Positions 40,185 to 50,444 of a stretch of DNA of 64,000 nucleotides are shown here, piece by piece; positions within the stretch are counted from its first letter, which is position 1, and every line of letters begins with the position of its first letter. Under the pieces are notes generated by a model, which saw only the letters and a program-made list of their open reading frames with translations, did not search any database and had not been told where the DNA came from. The stretch spans positions 496,001 through 560,000 of the forward strand of contig NZ_JAMGZJ010000078.1 of assembly GCF_025564085.1 (NCBI RefSeq). The letters are read 5' to 3'. The position numbers and the translations under genes were made by a program. The DNA comes from Silvania confinis. Lineage in GTDB: Bacteria; Pseudomonadota; Gammaproteobacteria; Enterobacterales; Enterobacteriaceae.

Positions 40185-41123
40185 ATGAAGCGCACTGACC
40201 GTATAGACAGAGTTGAGCTGATGCGTACCTTTGTGCGTATCGTTGAGGCCGGGTCGCTCTCCGCCGCTGCCGTGCAGATGAGTACCACCCAGGCGACGAT
40301 AAGTCGTCGATTACAGTCGCTGGAAACGCTGCTAGGGGTTCGCTTGATCCTGCGCACGACCCACGCCATGAAGTTAACGGACGACGGTGAGCGCTGCTAT
40401 CAACATGCCCGACGCGTGATTGATAGTTGGCTGGCACTGGAAGATGACGTGGGGCATGCGGAAGATGAACCTGTCGGCGTGCTGCGGGTTCGTGCGCCGC
40501 ATGCCTTTGGTCAGGAGCAACTGCTGGAGCCGTTAACCCGGTTTCTGCTGCGCTACCCCAGACTCAACGTTGAGTGGATGCTGAACGACCGCTCGGCTGA
40601 TTTTCTCAGTGACAATATCGATTGCGCCATCCGCGTGGGAACGGAGATTGACCCGGCGACGGTGTCGGTGCTGCTGGCTGAAGTGCCGCGTTGCATTGTC
40701 GCCTCGCCTGAATTGCTTGCCCGCCATGCCCCGGTCCATCACGCGGAAGATCTCTCGGCGCTGCCGTGGGTGGCGCTGAATACCTTTTACCGCGAGCATA
40801 TTGAGCTGTTTAACGACGTGACGTTACCTCCGCAGCGCATCGCTATAGCCCCGAGGCTGAGCACCGATAGCCTGTACGTGGCGCGCAAAAGTGCTCTGAC
40901 CGGGCTGGGCGTGGCGGTGATATCAAGCTGGACGGTTGAAGAGGATATCCGCGAGGGCAGGCTGGTGCATCTGCTGCCTGACTGGCAACCTGCCGCGTTA
41001 CCCGTTCATCTGGTCTATCCGTGGTCGCGGTATTACCCGGCGCGATTACGCCGATTTCTGGAGATGATGCGTGACGTCATGCCGGAAATTGCCGGGATGC
41101 GCAGGCCAGAACAACAGAAATAA
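40185..41123 (+). CDS. LysR-family transcriptional regulator
   Basis: A regulator of about 312 residues. The N-terminal winged helix-turn-helix (about 10-65) has Phe-Val-Arg-Ile-Val-Glu-Ala-Gly-Ser-Leu-Ser-Ala-Ala-Ala and Gln-Ala-Thr-Ile-Ser-Arg-Arg-Leu-Gln-Ser-Leu-Glu. A periplasmic-binding-type effector domain follows (about 90-300), closest in style to the CrgA/DmlR-like branch. It is divergent from the MFS gene, its likely target. ATG 40185 is given; a TTG two codons earlier (40179) is also in frame, and no good ribosome-binding site is visible because the inverted repeat sits there. Confidence 0.9.
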   Translation: MKRTDRIDRVELMRTFVRIVEAGSLSAAAVQMSTTQATISRRLQSLETLLGVRLILRTTHAMKLTDDGERCYQHARRVIDSWLALEDDVGHAEDEPVGVLRVRAPHAFGQEQLLEPLTRFLLRYPRLNVEWMLNDRSADFLSDNIDCAIRVGTEIDPATVSVLLAEVPRCIVASPELLARHAPVHHAEDLSALPWVALNTFYREHIELFNDVTLPPQRIAIAPRLSTDSLYVARKSALTGLGVAVISSWTVEEDIREGRLVHLLPDWQPAALPVHLVYPWSRYYPARLRRFLEMMRDVMPEIAGMRRPEQQK

Positions 41124-41150
41124 AAAAGCCGACCCGGAGGTCGGCTTTTA
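41122..41150. terminator. Two-way terminator between the LysR-type gene and rne
   Basis: An 11-pair stem (AAAAGCCGACC/GGTCGGCTTTT, loop CGGA) has A and T tails on both sides, between convergent genes. Confidence 0.88.
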
Positions 41151-41163
41151 ACGTGCTGGAGGC

Positions 41164-44100
41164 TTACTCAGCAGACTGTGGACGCGTTGCAGGCGCAGTG
41201 GCCTGGTGCGAAGCACTGTGGCCGCCAGCAGAACCTTTACCTTCAAAATCGAAGGCTGGGCGTACCCAGTCGCTCTGACGTGGTGCGTCAGGAACATAGT
41301 CCGGTGCCGGCGCACGGGTCATTGGTGCAGTAGCAAAATGACCCTCTGCATTCACCTGAGCGGCGGGTGCAGGCTTAACGTCCACTTCCGCTGCTTTCAC
41401 TTCAGCAACTTCAGGTTTCACTTCAGCGACAGGTGTCGGTGCAACGGCAACAGCGATTTCCGGCTGAACGTCAGTTTCAACGGCTACATCCGCGATGTCC
41501 TGCTGTGGTTCGACAGCAACTTCAGCAACCTCAACCGGTTCGACAGGCTGGACTTCTTCCACGACCTGCTCAGCAACCACCACATCTTCAGCAGCGATGA
41601 TCTGCGGCTGGGCGGTAACAGGAGCAGCAATCACTTCAGGATGCGCGGTCTCAACAGCGGCGACCTGCGGCTCCGGGATGGAGACGGCAGCTGCTTCAGT
41701 AACGACCGCATCGGCGACCGGCATCACAGGAGTAACCGTTTCTGGCGCGATGTTCTGCCCGTCGAACTGCTGTTCCTGAGGACGGGCAACCGGGTAGCGG
41801 ATCCAGGCTTTACCTGATGCCATTTCTGGTGATGCACAGGCAATCGCCAGCGGCATTGGAGACTGGAGCGGGTAACGCTCGTCACGATAACGACGACGAC
41901 GCTGACCGCTGACGCGCAGGTGACGCGGAGAACGACGTGAACGACGCGGCATACCGGTGTTATCGCGATTTTCAGCGTTATCTTCCTGCTCTGGCGCACT
42001 TTCGATTACTGCAGGCAGGTCAATTTTAGCGAGTTCAGTGCTCTGCGCAGGCTCAGCGTGTGGTGCAACGGCTTCAACAGCCATCTCTTCTGCCTGAGAC
42101 TGGAAACGTACTTTCTGGCTAAGCTGGCGCGGTTTACGGCGCGGCATAACCTGAACGTTTTCTTCCTGCTCGGCATCCTGCACTGGCTGCTCTTCTCGAC
42201 TCAGCTCTTTCGTTTCTGGCTGTGCCTGGCGTTTGTCATCACTGCGACGACGGTTGCGCTCGCGGCGCGGTTGCTGCTCATCACGCTGTCTGGATTTTTC
42301 AGCCTCGTCACCTACCGGCTGGCGAACTTCGCGCTCTTCCACGTTCTGCTGTGGTTTTTCGCGGCGATTGCGGCGGTTATCATCACGACCTTCACGGCTT
42401 TCACGACCTTCGCGGCTCTCACGATTGTCACGGTTATCACGGTTGTCACGATTATCACGATTGTCGCGACCTTCACGGCTTTCGCGGTTCTCACGGCCTT
42501 CGTTATTATCGGAACGGCCATCGCGGCGCTCATTGCGGTCACGGCGGTTGTTCTGACGCTTACGACGATCCTGTGAGCGCTCTGGCTTGACTTCTTTTTG
42601 CTCTACAGGCTCAGTGACAGGGGCAGCTTGTGGCTCTTCACCGGCAAACATTTTCTTCAGCGCACCAAAGAAACGGCTCAGCAGGCCCGGTTCAGCAGAC
42701 GCGGTGCGGGATTCTGCAGCCGGTTTCTGTACCACAGGTTGAGTCTCAACGCTTTCCTGGGCAGGGGCTGGAGGCGCCTCTGGCATCACAAAAGCGGCCA
42801 GCGCAGGTTGCTCAGGCAGTTTGCGCTCGTTGTACTCTTCCTCGGATGGCAGTGCCATTTCTTCTTCATGCAGCTTTGGCAGCATGTAGCTCAGAGTGGA
42901 TGTCTCTTCGCCTTTGCGCACGCGCAGCACGGAATAATGTGGCGTTTGCATCTGGTCGTTAGGAACGATCACGCAACGTACGCCACCCAGGCGGGTTTCG
43001 ATTGCGCTCACCGCTGCACGTTTTTCGTTCAGCAGGTAGGAAGCGACCGGCACAGGCACAATGGCGTGAACTTCTTTGGTGTTCTCTTTCAGCGCTTCTT
43101 CTTCAATCAGACGCAGAATAGAGAGTGCCAGCGACTCGTTGTCACGCACGGTACCGGTGCCGCTACAGCGCGGGCAGACGTGGTGGCTGGATTCACCCAG
43201 TGACGGGCTCAGACGCTGACGGGACATCTCCAGCAGGCCAAATCGGGAGATATGGCTGATCTGGATACGCGCACGGTCTTGACGAACGGCTTCACGCAGA
43301 CGGTTTTCTACCGCGCGCTGGTGGCGCACTGGCGTCATATCGATGAAGTCGATAACGATCAGGCCGCCCAGGTCACGCAGACGCAGCTGGCGAGCAATCT
43401 CGTCTGCTGCTTCAAGGTTGGTGTTGAACGCCGTTTCTTCGATATCGCCGCCGCGGGTTGCACGCGCGGAGTTAATATCGATGGCGGTCAGCGCTTCGGT
43501 ACTGTCAATAACAATCGAACCACCGGACGGCAAACGGACTTCGCGCTGGAAAGCGGATTCGATTTGCGACTCGATCTGGTAGTGGCTGAACAGCGGGATT
43601 TCACCGGTGTACAGTTTGATTTTGCTGGTGAAATCAGGACGACCCAGCGCCGCGATGTGCTGGCGAGCCAGCTCAAGCACTTTCGGGTTATCAATCAGGA
43701 TTTCGCCGATGTCCTGACGAAGGTAGTCACGGAAAGCACGCACAATAACGTTACTTTCCTGGTGGATCAGGAACGGAGCAGGGCGGCTTTCTGCCGCTTT
43801 CTGAATGGCTTCCCAGTGCTTCATACGGAAGCCCAGATCCCACTGCAGCGCCTCGGCAGATTTGCCAACGCCTGCGGTACGGACAATCAGGCCCATGCCT
43901 TCGGGTAGTTCAAGACTGCCCAGCGCTTCTTTCAACTCGGTACGGTCATCGCCTTCGATACGGCGGGAGATACCACCCGCACGCGGGTTGTTAGGCATCA
44001 GGACCAGATAGCTGCCGGCCAGACTGATAAAGGTTGTGAGTGCAGCGCCTTTGTTGCCGCGCTCTTCTTTATCGATCTGCACAATAACTTCCTGACCTTC

Positions 44101-44385
44101 ACGCAGAACATCTTTGATGTTCGGCCGGCCATGGGCGTTATAGTTGGAAGGGAAATACTCGCGAGCGATCTCTTTCAGTGGGAGGAAACCATGACGCTCA
44201 GCACCGTAATCAACGAATGCGGCCTCAAGGCTTGGTTCAATGCGGGTGATTTTACCTTTGTAAATGTTCGCTTTTTTCTGTTCGTGTCCAGGACTTTCGA
44301 TATCCAGATCGTACAGACGCTGCCCATCCACAAGGGCGACACGCAACTCTTCTTGCTGAGTTGCGTTGATTAACATTCTTTTCAT
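41164..44385 (-). CDS. rne: Ribonuclease E
   Basis: The essential endoribonuclease and degradosome scaffold, 1073 residues (E. coli 1061). The N-terminal half has the S1 domain (about 35-125), the DNase-I-like catalytic site (Asp in Thr-Ala-Ile-Asp-Ile-Asn-Ser and in Ile-Val-Ile-Asp-Phe-Ile-Asp) and the zinc link Cys-Pro-Arg-Cys. The C-terminal half is disordered. It has the membrane helix [11 protein letters not shown]-rich RNA-binding regions, the enolase site around [11 protein letters not shown], and a PNPase-binding tail. An unusual run of Arg-Asp-Asn and Arg-Glu-Ser/Gly repeats lies at 42390-42520. Confidence 0.97.
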   Translation of the reverse strand: MKRMLINATQQEELRVALVDGQRLYDLDIESPGHEQKKANIYKGKITRIEPSLEAAFVDYGAERHGFLPLKEIAREYFPSNYNAHGRPNIKDVLREGQEVIVQIDKEERGNKGAALTTFISLAGSYLVLMPNNPRAGGISRRIEGDDRTELKEALGSLELPEGMGLIVRTAGVGKSAEALQWDLGFRMKHWEAIQKAAESRPAPFLIHQESNVIVRAFRDYLRQDIGEILIDNPKVLELARQHIAALGRPDFTSKIKLYTGEIPLFSHYQIESQIESAFQREVRLPSGGSIVIDSTEALTAIDINSARATRGGDIEETAFNTNLEAADEIARQLRLRDLGGLIVIDFIDMTPVRHQRAVENRLREAVRQDRARIQISHISRFGLLEMSRQRLSPSLGESSHHVCPRCSGTGTVRDNESLALSILRLIEEEALKENTKEVHAIVPVPVASYLLNEKRAAVSAIETRLGGVRCVIVPNDQMQTPHYSVLRVRKGEETSTLSYMLPKLHEEEMALPSEEEYNERKLPEQPALAAFVMPEAPPAPAQESVETQPVVQKPAAESRTASAEPGLLSRFFGALKKMFAGEEPQAAPVTEPVEQKEVKPERSQDRRKRQNNRRDRNERRDGRSDNNEGRENRESREGRDNRDNRDNRDNRDNRESREGRESREGRDDNRRNRREKPQQNVEEREVRQPVGDEAEKSRQRDEQQPRRERNRRRSDDKRQAQPETKELSREEQPVQDAEQEENVQVMPRRKPRQLSQKVRFQSQAEEMAVEAVAPHAEPAQSTELAKIDLPAVIESAPEQEDNAENRDNTGMPRRSRRSPRHLRVSGQRRRRYRDERYPLQSPMPLAIACASPEMASGKAWIRYPVARPQEQQFDGQNIAPETVTPVMPVADAVVTEAAAVSIPEPQVAAVETAHPEVIAAPVTAQPQIIAAEDVVVAEQVVEEVQPVEPVEVAEVAVEPQQDIADVAVETDVQPEIAVAVAPTPVAEVKPEVAEVKAAEVDVKPAPAAQVNAEGHFATAPMTRAPAPDYVPDAPRQSDWVRPAFDFEGKGSAGGHSASHQATAPATRPQSAE
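42390..42520 (-). repeat. Nine-base tandem repeat tract inside rne
   Basis: Degenerate copies of a 9-base unit (minus strand CGTGAYAAY-like) encode consecutive Arg-Asp-Asn triplets, flanked by Arg-Glu-Ser-Arg-Glu-Gly copies. The tract lies in the Arg-rich RNA-binding region. E. coli RNase E has no such run at this place as far as I recall. Confidence 0.75.
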
Positions 44386-44955
44386 CGTAACTTACTCATT
44401 ATTCTTACATTGACGACTAAGCTGCGGGCAAGGTGACGCTTTCCGGGGTATGAACCGATGGCCTCGTGTCTATTGACGTCGCCAACCTCACGGTTGTCGT
44501 ACGCTTAAGAGGCGCAAAGTGTCGGTTGCCTGTATTTCATACGGAAATACAGCGCAATTATCAGGGGAACAGCCTGGGTAAAACTCTCCAGAGAAGATTC
44601 CATTTACCGGTAAGTACTGCAACCCGCAGCCCGCTAACTGTCTGAAAGATCAATACGTCTTACGCCATTGCTGCGTGGATGATCGGTCAGACAAAATTGG
44701 TCATTCCGCCTTATCCTGACAAAACCCGGATTTAACGCGGAAAACTGAATCATTATTCCATTGCTAACCGGGTTATAGCAAGATGACTTTTACCAATTAT
44801 CACCCGGTTACTCACAGTTTCTTCACTTCATTGAGGTGATTGGTTTAATAACCATCAAATCGATTGCGTGCGATAAACCGTTACCGGGTAGAAGTAAATA
44901 TAAGCATAGAAAAATGAGTGGCGCTAATGGCTGGCGATAATTAGAATCGCCCACC
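44386..44955. other. rne-rluC divergent region with long rne leader
   Basis: 570 bases without a convincing gene. From the putative promoter at 44772 the rne leader would be about 380 bases, close to the 361-base leader of E. coli, whose hairpins let RNase E cut its own mRNA and autoregulate. The rluC promoter must lie in the right-hand part. In E. coli a dubious frame (yceQ) is annotated here; I see no support for one. Confidence 0.7.
44772..44777 (-). promoter_or_regulatory. Putative rne promoter, extended -10
   Basis: The minus strand reads TTGCTATAAC, an extended -10 (TGN plus TATAAC). It is placed to give an rne leader of about 380 bases. No good -35 is evident. Confidence 0.45.
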
Positions 44956-45906
44956 ATGAAAACAGAGACTCCAACCGTAAAAATGGTTGCCATTACCGAA
45001 GATGAAGCGGGGCAACGAATCGACAACTTTTTGCGCACCCAACTGAAAGGCGTGCCAAAGAGTATGATTTATCGCATCTTGCGTAAGGGCGAAGTGCGGG
45101 TCAATAAGAAGCGCATTAAACCTGAATACAAACTTGAAGCGGGAGATGAAATTCGCATCCCGCCCGTTCGCGTCGCTGAACGTGAAGAAGAGGCGGTATC
45201 GCCGCATCTCAATAAAGTGGCGGCCCTGGCGAATGTGATTTTATATGAAGACGATCATATTCTGGTGCTGAACAAACCGTCAGGCACTGCAGTTCATGGC
45301 GGTAGCGGATTGAGCTTCGGCGTGATCGAAGGTCTGCGCGCCCTGCGCCCTGAGGCACGTTTCCTTGAGCTGGTTCATCGTCTTGATCGCGATACTTCCG
45401 GCATATTGTTGGTTGCCAAGAAACGTTCAGCCCTGCGTTCGCTCCATGAGCAGCTGCGTGAAAAAGGGATGCAGAAAGACTATCTGGCGCTGGTGCGCGG
45501 GCAGTGGCAATCCCATGTCAAAGTGGTGCAGGCGCCGCTGCTGAAGAATATTTTGCAAAGTGGTGAGCGCATCGTTCGCGTCAATCAGGAAGGCAAACCG
45601 TCTGAAACGCGCTTCAAAGTTGAAGAGCGTTATGAATTTGCGACTCTGGTACGCTGCAGTCCGGTGACCGGACGTACTCACCAGATCCGCGTTCATACCC
45701 AACATGCAGGCCATCCAATTGCCTTCGACGACCGCTACGGCGACCGTGAATTCGATAAACAACTGGCAGGCACAGGTTTGTCACGACTGTTCCTGCATGC
45801 CGCTGCGTTGAAGTTCACCCATCCGGGGACGGGCGAAGTGATGCGTGTTGAAGCACCGCTGGATGAGCAACTGAAGCGTTGTCTTAAAGTTCTGCGCGGA
45901 AATTAA
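44956..45906 (+). CDS. rluC: 23S rRNA pseudouridine synthase RluC
   Basis: Makes pseudouridine at 955, 2504 and 2580 of 23S rRNA. The 316-residue protein has an S4 RNA-binding domain (about 18-80, with Arg-Ile-Asp-Asn-Phe-Leu-Arg-Thr). The catalytic domain carries His-Arg-Leu-Asp-Arg-Asp-Thr-Ser-Gly with the nucleophilic Asp, and Thr-Gly-Arg-Thr-His-Gln-Ile-Arg-Val-His follows. Three residues shorter than E. coli RluC near the C-terminus. It is divergent from rne. Confidence 0.96.
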   Translation: MKTETPTVKMVAITEDEAGQRIDNFLRTQLKGVPKSMIYRILRKGEVRVNKKRIKPEYKLEAGDEIRIPPVRVAEREEEAVSPHLNKVAALANVILYEDDHILVLNKPSGTAVHGGSGLSFGVIEGLRALRPEARFLELVHRLDRDTSGILLVAKKRSALRSLHEQLREKGMQKDYLALVRGQWQSHVKVVQAPLLKNILQSGERIVRVNQEGKPSETRFKVEERYEFATLVRCSPVTGRTHQIRVHTQHAGHPIAFDDRYGDREFDKQLAGTGLSRLFLHAAALKFTHPGTGEVMRVEAPLDEQLKRCLKVLRGN

Positions 45907-45907
45907 T

Positions 45908-45937
45908 GCCGGGTGGCGCTGCGCTTACCAGGCCTAC
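45908..45937. repeat. REP-like element between rluC and yceF
   Basis: Reads GCCGGGTGGCGCTGCGCTTA and continues to GGCCTAC. The same core occurs at 59113-59142 and, inverted, at 25564-25593. It lies at the convergent ends of rluC and yceF, a typical REP position. Confidence 0.75.
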
Positions 45938-45977
45938 ATTTCCTCGTAGACCCTTGCAAGCGTAGCGCCGCCGAGCG

Positions 45978-46562
45978 TTAGGCCATTAACGGATTCATGT
46001 GCTCGCGGCGCAGCATCTGGCACAGCGCAATTAACGGCAATCCGACCAGTGCATTAGGATCCCGCCCGTCCAGTTTGTCGAATAATGCAATCCCCAATCC
46101 TTCACTCTTAAAGCTGCCTGCACAGTTTAATGGACGCTCTTTTCGCACGTAATCTTCAATCTCTTGCTCGCTGAGATGGCGGAAGTGAACATCAAAAGGT
46201 TCGCATTCGGTCTGTAAATGGCCGGTAGATGCGATATACAGGGCCAGGCCAGTGTAGAAGGTCACAATACTGCCACGCGCCTTCAGCAACTGCTGGCGGG
46301 CATTCTCTTCGGTATGCGGTTTGCCGGTAATCTCGCCGTCCAGGACGCAAACCTGATCGGAACCTATAATCAGATGGTCAGGATAGCGCCCAGCGAGGCT
46401 CTGCGCTTTTTCCTGGGCCAGACGGACCACCAGATGGCGCGGCGATTCACCGGGACGTGGGCTTTCATCGACGTTCGGCGCGGCACATTCAAACGGCAGT
46501 CCGAGTTTTTCCAGCAGCACACGGCGGTAGGGTGATGTGGAGGCAAGAAGAAGATTTGGCAT
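45978..46562 (-). CDS. yceF: m7GTP pyrophosphatase YceF (Maf family)
   Basis: House-cleaning nucleotide pyrophosphatase; the E. coli enzyme prefers 7-methyl-GTP. The 194-residue protein has the Maf N-terminal motif Leu-Ala-Ser-Thr-Ser-Pro-Tyr-Arg-Arg. It also has Asn-Val-Asp-Glu-Ser-Pro, Ile-Gly-Ser-Asp-Gln-Val-Cys, and the Gly-Ser-Phe-Lys-Ser-Glu-Gly-Leu-Gly segment. It is divergent from yceD across about 140 bases and separated from rluC by a REP element. Confidence 0.95.
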   Translation of the reverse strand: MPNLLLASTSPYRRVLLEKLGLPFECAAPNVDESPRPGESPRHLVVRLAQEKAQSLAGRYPDHLIIGSDQVCVLDGEITGKPHTEENARQQLLKARGSIVTFYTGLALYIASTGHLQTECEPFDVHFRHLSEQEIEDYVRKERPLNCAGSFKSEGLGIALFDKLDGRDPNALVGLPLIALCQMLRREHMNPLMA

Positions 46563-46703
46563 ATTTTTTTCACCAGATATAGCGTATCGATGCCAGCCAT
46601 TTTAAACTACGTGCCGCAATGTGTGCGAATAATTGGCGAAAGGCAGCCCGAGGTTGCCTTTTTCTTTGACTCTATGACGTTACAAAGTTAATATGCGCGC
46701 CCT

Positions 46704-47225
46704 ATGCAAAAGGTAAAATTACCCCTGACTCTTGATCCGGTTCGTACGGCTCAAAAACGCCTTGATTACCACGGTATCTATACCCGCGATCAGGTTGAGC
46801 GTATCGCCGAATCCGTAGTCAGTGTGGACAGTGATGTGGAATGCTCCATTTCGTTCGCTATCGATAACCAGCGCCTTGCCGTTTTAACCGGTGATGCAAA
46901 GGTATCGGTAACGCTCGAGTGTCAGCGTTGCGGGAAATCGTTCCCACTTCATGTTCACACAACATATTGTTTTAGTCCTGTTCGTTCCGTCGAGCAGGCT
47001 GAAGCACTGCCGGAAGCGTATGAGCCGATTGAGGTTAACGAATTCGGTGAAATCGATCTGCAGGCATTAGTTGAAGATGAAGTCATCCTCACTTTGCCGG
47101 TGGTTCCGGTGCATGATTCTGAACACTGTGAAGTGTCCGAGGCGGACATGGTCTTTGGGGAATTGCCTGTTGAAGTGCAAAAACCAAACCCATTTGCCGT
47201 ATTAGCCAGTTTAAAGCGTAAGTAA
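46704..47225 (+). CDS. yceD: DUF177 protein YceD, 23S rRNA accumulation protein
   Basis: A 173-residue acidic cytoplasmic protein of the YceD/DUF177 family, linked to 23S rRNA accumulation in bacteria and plants. It has the conserved Cys-Gln-Arg-Cys-Gly pair (about residues 73-76) and [13 protein letters not shown] near 123. It lies 16 bases before rpmF, and the pairing of yceD with rpmF is conserved widely, which supports a ribosome-related role. First gene of the yceD-rpmF-plsX-fab transcript. Confidence 0.95.
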   Translation: MQKVKLPLTLDPVRTAQKRLDYHGIYTRDQVERIAESVVSVDSDVECSISFAIDNQRLAVLTGDAKVSVTLECQRCGKSFPLHVHTTYCFSPVRSVEQAEALPEAYEPIEVNEFGEIDLQALVEDEVILTLPVVPVHDSEHCEVSEADMVFGELPVEVQKPNPFAVLASLKRK

Positions 47226-47229
47226 TTAA

Positions 47230-47410
<181 letters not shown>

Positions 47411-47412
<2 letters not shown>

Positions 47413-47463
47413 TCACGCGTTTGCGTGATTAGGCTTAGTGAGGGTTTCCCCGTGCAAGCGGGG
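47411..47463 (+). promoter_or_regulatory. Two hairpins between rpmF and plsX
   Basis: AATCACGC/GCGTGATT (47411-47430, loop GTTT) begins in the rpmF stop codon. A second, CCCCG/CGGGG, lies at 47448-47463. Neither has a T run, so they are not terminators. They may set mRNA stability or uneven expression of rpmF and plsX. Confidence 0.5.
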
Positions 47464-47491
47464 ATATACCTAACCAGGCTGTGACGATACC

Positions 47492-48526
47492 TTGACACGT
47501 CTAACCCTGGCGTTAGATGTCATGGGGGGCGATTTTGGCCCTTCTGTGACAGTGCCTGCAGCATTGCAGGCACTGAACTCTAATTCGCAACTCACTCTTC
47601 TTTTAGTCGGCAATCCCGACACAATCACGCCATTACTCGCAAAAGCTGACTTCGAACAACGTTCGCGGCTGCAGATAATTCCTGCCCAGTCAGTTATTGC
47701 CAGTGATGTCCGGCCTTCGCAGGCCATCCGCAACAGTCGCGGCAGTTCAATGCGTATTGCGCTTGAACTGGTAAAAGAAGGACGCGCGCAGGCCTGCGTG
47801 AGCGCTGGTAATACCGGCGCGCTGATGGGGCTGGCAAAATTACTGCTCAAGCCTATTGATGGTATTGAGCGCCCGGCGCTAGTGACGGTATTGCCTCACC
47901 AGCAAAAGGGCAAGACGGTGGTACTCGATTTGGGGGCCAACGTCGATTGCGATAGCGTAATGCTGGCACAATTTGCGGTGATGGGCTCGGTGCTGGCCGA
48001 AGAGGTTCTGGGGATTTCCCGTCCTCGTGTGGCCTTGTTGAATATCGGTGAAGAAGAGACCAAAGGTCTCGACAGTATTCGCGAGGCGGGCGAGCGGCTA
48101 AAAAATGAGCCGTCCATCAACTATATTGGTTATCTTGAAGCCAACGAATTATTGACCGGGAAAACGGATGTACTGGTGTGTGACGGGTTTACAGGAAACG
48201 TCACACTGAAAACCATGGAAGGGGTGGTGAGAATGTTTCTTTCTCTGCTTAAATCGCAGGGAGAGGGGAAAAAACGGTCATGGTGGCTGATTTTATTAAA
48301 GCGTTGGCTACAAAAAAGCCTGACGCGGCGATTCAGTCACCTCAACCCCGACCAGTATAATGGCGCCTGTCTGTTAGGATTGCGCGGCATCGTGATTAAG
48401 AGTCATGGTGCCGCCAATCAGCGAGCATTTACCGTCGCGATTGAACAGGCAGTGCAGGCGGTGCAGCGACAAGTCCCACAGCGGATTGCCGCTCGCCTGG
48501 GATCTGTATTAGCAAAAAGTGACTGA
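47492..48526 (+). CDS. plsX: Phosphate acyltransferase PlsX
   Basis: Makes acyl-phosphate from acyl-ACP for phospholipid synthesis, at the membrane surface. The 344-residue protein opens [13 protein letters not shown] and has Ser-Ala-Gly-Asn-Thr-Gly-Ala-Leu-Met and Asp-Leu-Gly-Ala-Asn-Val-Asp-Cys, all PlsX signatures. The start is a TTG at 47492. It is about 12 residues shorter than E. coli PlsX at the C-terminus, outside the conserved core. It lies 6 bases before fabH. Confidence 0.95.
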   Translation: MTRLTLALDVMGGDFGPSVTVPAALQALNSNSQLTLLLVGNPDTITPLLAKADFEQRSRLQIIPAQSVIASDVRPSQAIRNSRGSSMRIALELVKEGRAQACVSAGNTGALMGLAKLLLKPIDGIERPALVTVLPHQQKGKTVVLDLGANVDCDSVMLAQFAVMGSVLAEEVLGISRPRVALLNIGEEETKGLDSIREAGERLKNEPSINYIGYLEANELLTGKTDVLVCDGFTGNVTLKTMEGVVRMFLSLLKSQGEGKKRSWWLILLKRWLQKSLTRRFSHLNPDQYNGACLLGLRGIVIKSHGAANQRAFTVAIEQAVQAVQRQVPQRIAARLGSVLAKSD

Positions 48527-48532
48527 GCGTAC

Positions 48533-49486
48533 ATGTATACGAAGATTTTAGGTACCGGCAGCTATCTGCCAAAGCAAGTGCGAACCAACGCCGATCTGGA
48601 AAAAATGGTAGAGACGTCTGACGAGTGGATCGTCACGCGTACAGGTATCCGTGAACGTCGTATCGCCGCGCCAGATGAAACGGTTGCCACCATGGGCTTT
48701 GAAGCCGCCCAGCGCGCGCTGGAGATGGCGGGAATCGACAAAGAAGACATTGGTCTGATTATTGTGGCGACAACGTCATCGACCCATGCTTTCCCAAGCG
48801 CGGCGTGCCAGGTGCAAAATATGCTGGGCATCAAAGGTTGCCCGGCGTTTGACGTGGCTGCTGCCTGTGCAGGATTTACCTATGCGCTGAGCATTGCCGA
48901 TCAGTACGTGAAATCCGGTTCGGTTAAACATGCGCTGGTAATCGGTGCTGATGTTCTGGCACGCACCTGTAATCCAGAAGATCGCGGGACTATCATCATC
49001 TTTGGTGATGGTGCGGGTGCGGTTCTGCTGGGTCAATCTGAAGAGCCGGGCATCATCTCGACGCATCTGCATGCCGACGGCCGCTACGGCGAGCTGTTAA
49101 CGCTGCCAAACGCGGATCGTGTCAATCCAGACAGCTCTATCTATCTGACCATGGCCGGTAACGAAGTGTTCAAAGTGGCCGTTACCGAGCTGGCACATAT
49201 CGTTGATGAGACGCTGGCAGCCAACAATCTCGAGCGTTCCGCCCTCGACTGGCTGGTGCCGCATCAGGCAAACCTGCGTATTATTAGCGCCACCGCGAAG
49301 AAGCTCGGTATGTCTATGGATAACGTTGTGGTGACGTTGGATCGTCACGGCAATACGTCCGCAGCATCGGTACCCTGTGCGTTTGACGAAGCGGTGCGCG
49401 ATGGACGAATTCAACGCGGCCAACTGGTCTTGCTCGAAGCCTTCGGTGGCGGTTTCACCTGGGGTTCTGCGCTGGTTCGTTTCTAG
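48533..49486 (+). CDS. fabH: Beta-ketoacyl-ACP synthase III (FabH)
   Basis: Starts fatty-acid synthesis by condensing acetyl-CoA with malonyl-ACP. The 317-residue protein, the E. coli length, has the thiolase fold with the catalytic triad visible. Cys lies in Ala-Ala-Ala-Cys-Ala-Gly-Phe, His in Val-Pro-His-Gln-Ala-Asn, and Asn in His-Gly-Asn-Thr-Ser-Ala-Ala. It is followed by fabD after 15 bases. Confidence 0.98.
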   Translation: MYTKILGTGSYLPKQVRTNADLEKMVETSDEWIVTRTGIRERRIAAPDETVATMGFEAAQRALEMAGIDKEDIGLIIVATTSSTHAFPSAACQVQNMLGIKGCPAFDVAAACAGFTYALSIADQYVKSGSVKHALVIGADVLARTCNPEDRGTIIIFGDGAGAVLLGQSEEPGIISTHLHADGRYGELLTLPNADRVNPDSSIYLTMAGNEVFKVAVTELAHIVDETLAANNLERSALDWLVPHQANLRIISATAKKLGMSMDNVVVTLDRHGNTSAASVPCAFDEAVRDGRIQRGQLVLLEAFGGGFTWGSALVRF

Positions 49487-49501
49487 TATAAGGATTAAAA
49501 A

Positions 49502-50431
49502 ATGACGCAATTTGCTTTTGTGTTTCCAGGCCAGGGTTCTCAGGCCGTCGGGATGTTGTCTGGATTAGCGGCAGAATATCCGGTAATTGAAGAGACCTTC
49601 CGTGAAGCTTCTGATGTGCTGGGCTATGATCTTTGGGCGCTGACTCAGCAGGGTCCGGCCGAAGAGCTGAACAAAACCTGGCAGACGCAGCCAGCACTGT
49701 TGACCGCATCGGTCGCACTGTGGCGCGTATGGCAACAGCAGGGCGGTAAAGCACCTGCGTTGCTGGCAGGCCATAGCCTCGGCGAATATTCTGCGCTGGT
49801 CTGTGCGGGTGTGATTGCGTTTGCTGACGCAGTGCGTCTGGTTGAACTGCGCGGCAAGTTTATGCAAGAAGCGGTTCCGGAAGGGACCGGCGGCATGTCG
49901 GCCATTATTGGTCTGGATGATGCGTCTATTGCTAAAGCCTGTGAAGCGTCAGCTGAAGGCCAGGTGGTTTCACCGGTTAACTTCAACTCCCCAGGCCAGG
50001 TGGTTATCGCCGGTCACAAAGAAGCCGTTGAACGTGCAGGTGCAGCCTGTAAAGCAGCCGGTGCTAAACGTGCACTGCCGCTGCCGGTGAGTGTTCCGTC
50101 TCACTGCGCGCTGATGAAACCTGCAGCAGAGAAGCTGGCAATTGAACTGGAAAAAATCACCTTCAACGCACCAACCATTTCTGTGGTCAATAACGTTGAT
50201 GTGCAATGTGAAACCGCGCCAGAGGCTATCCGCCATGCGCTGGTTCGCCAGTTGTACAGCCCGGTGCAATGGACCAAAACCGTTGAGTTTATGGCATCGC
50301 AGGGCGTTGAGCACCTGTATGAAGCAGGCCCGGGTAAAGTCCTCACTGGTCTGACTAAACGTATTGTTGATACCCTGACCGCGTCGGCCATTAATGAGCC
50401 GGAAGCACTGTCAGCGGCACTCGCGCAGTAA
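49502..50431 (+). CDS. fabD: Malonyl-CoA:ACP transacylase (FabD)
   Basis: Transfers malonyl from CoA to ACP. The 309-residue protein has the N-terminal Val-Phe-Pro-Gly-Gln-Gly-Ser-Gln, the nucleophile motif Gly-His-Ser-Leu-Gly-Glu-Tyr-Ser-Ala, and the His in Val-Pro-Ser-His-Cys-Ala-Leu-Met. Length equals E. coli FabD. It is followed by fabG after 13 bases containing AAGAGGA. Confidence 0.98.
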   Translation: MTQFAFVFPGQGSQAVGMLSGLAAEYPVIEETFREASDVLGYDLWALTQQGPAEELNKTWQTQPALLTASVALWRVWQQQGGKAPALLAGHSLGEYSALVCAGVIAFADAVRLVELRGKFMQEAVPEGTGGMSAIIGLDDASIAKACEASAEGQVVSPVNFNSPGQVVIAGHKEAVERAGAACKAAGAKRALPLPVSVPSHCALMKPAAEKLAIELEKITFNAPTISVVNNVDVQCETAPEAIRHALVRQLYSPVQWTKTVEFMASQGVEHLYEAGPGKVLTGLTKRIVDTLTASAINEPEALSAALAQ

Positions 50432-50444
50432 GAAGAGGAATACT

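Noticed and set aside
42058..42576. A hydrophobic 172-codon plus-strand frame opposite the rne repeat tract, resembling a membrane protein
   Set aside because: The Thr/Ala/Val/Ile pattern is produced by the antisense of the Arg-Asp-Asn repeats and charged codons of RNase E; it has no ribosome-binding site.
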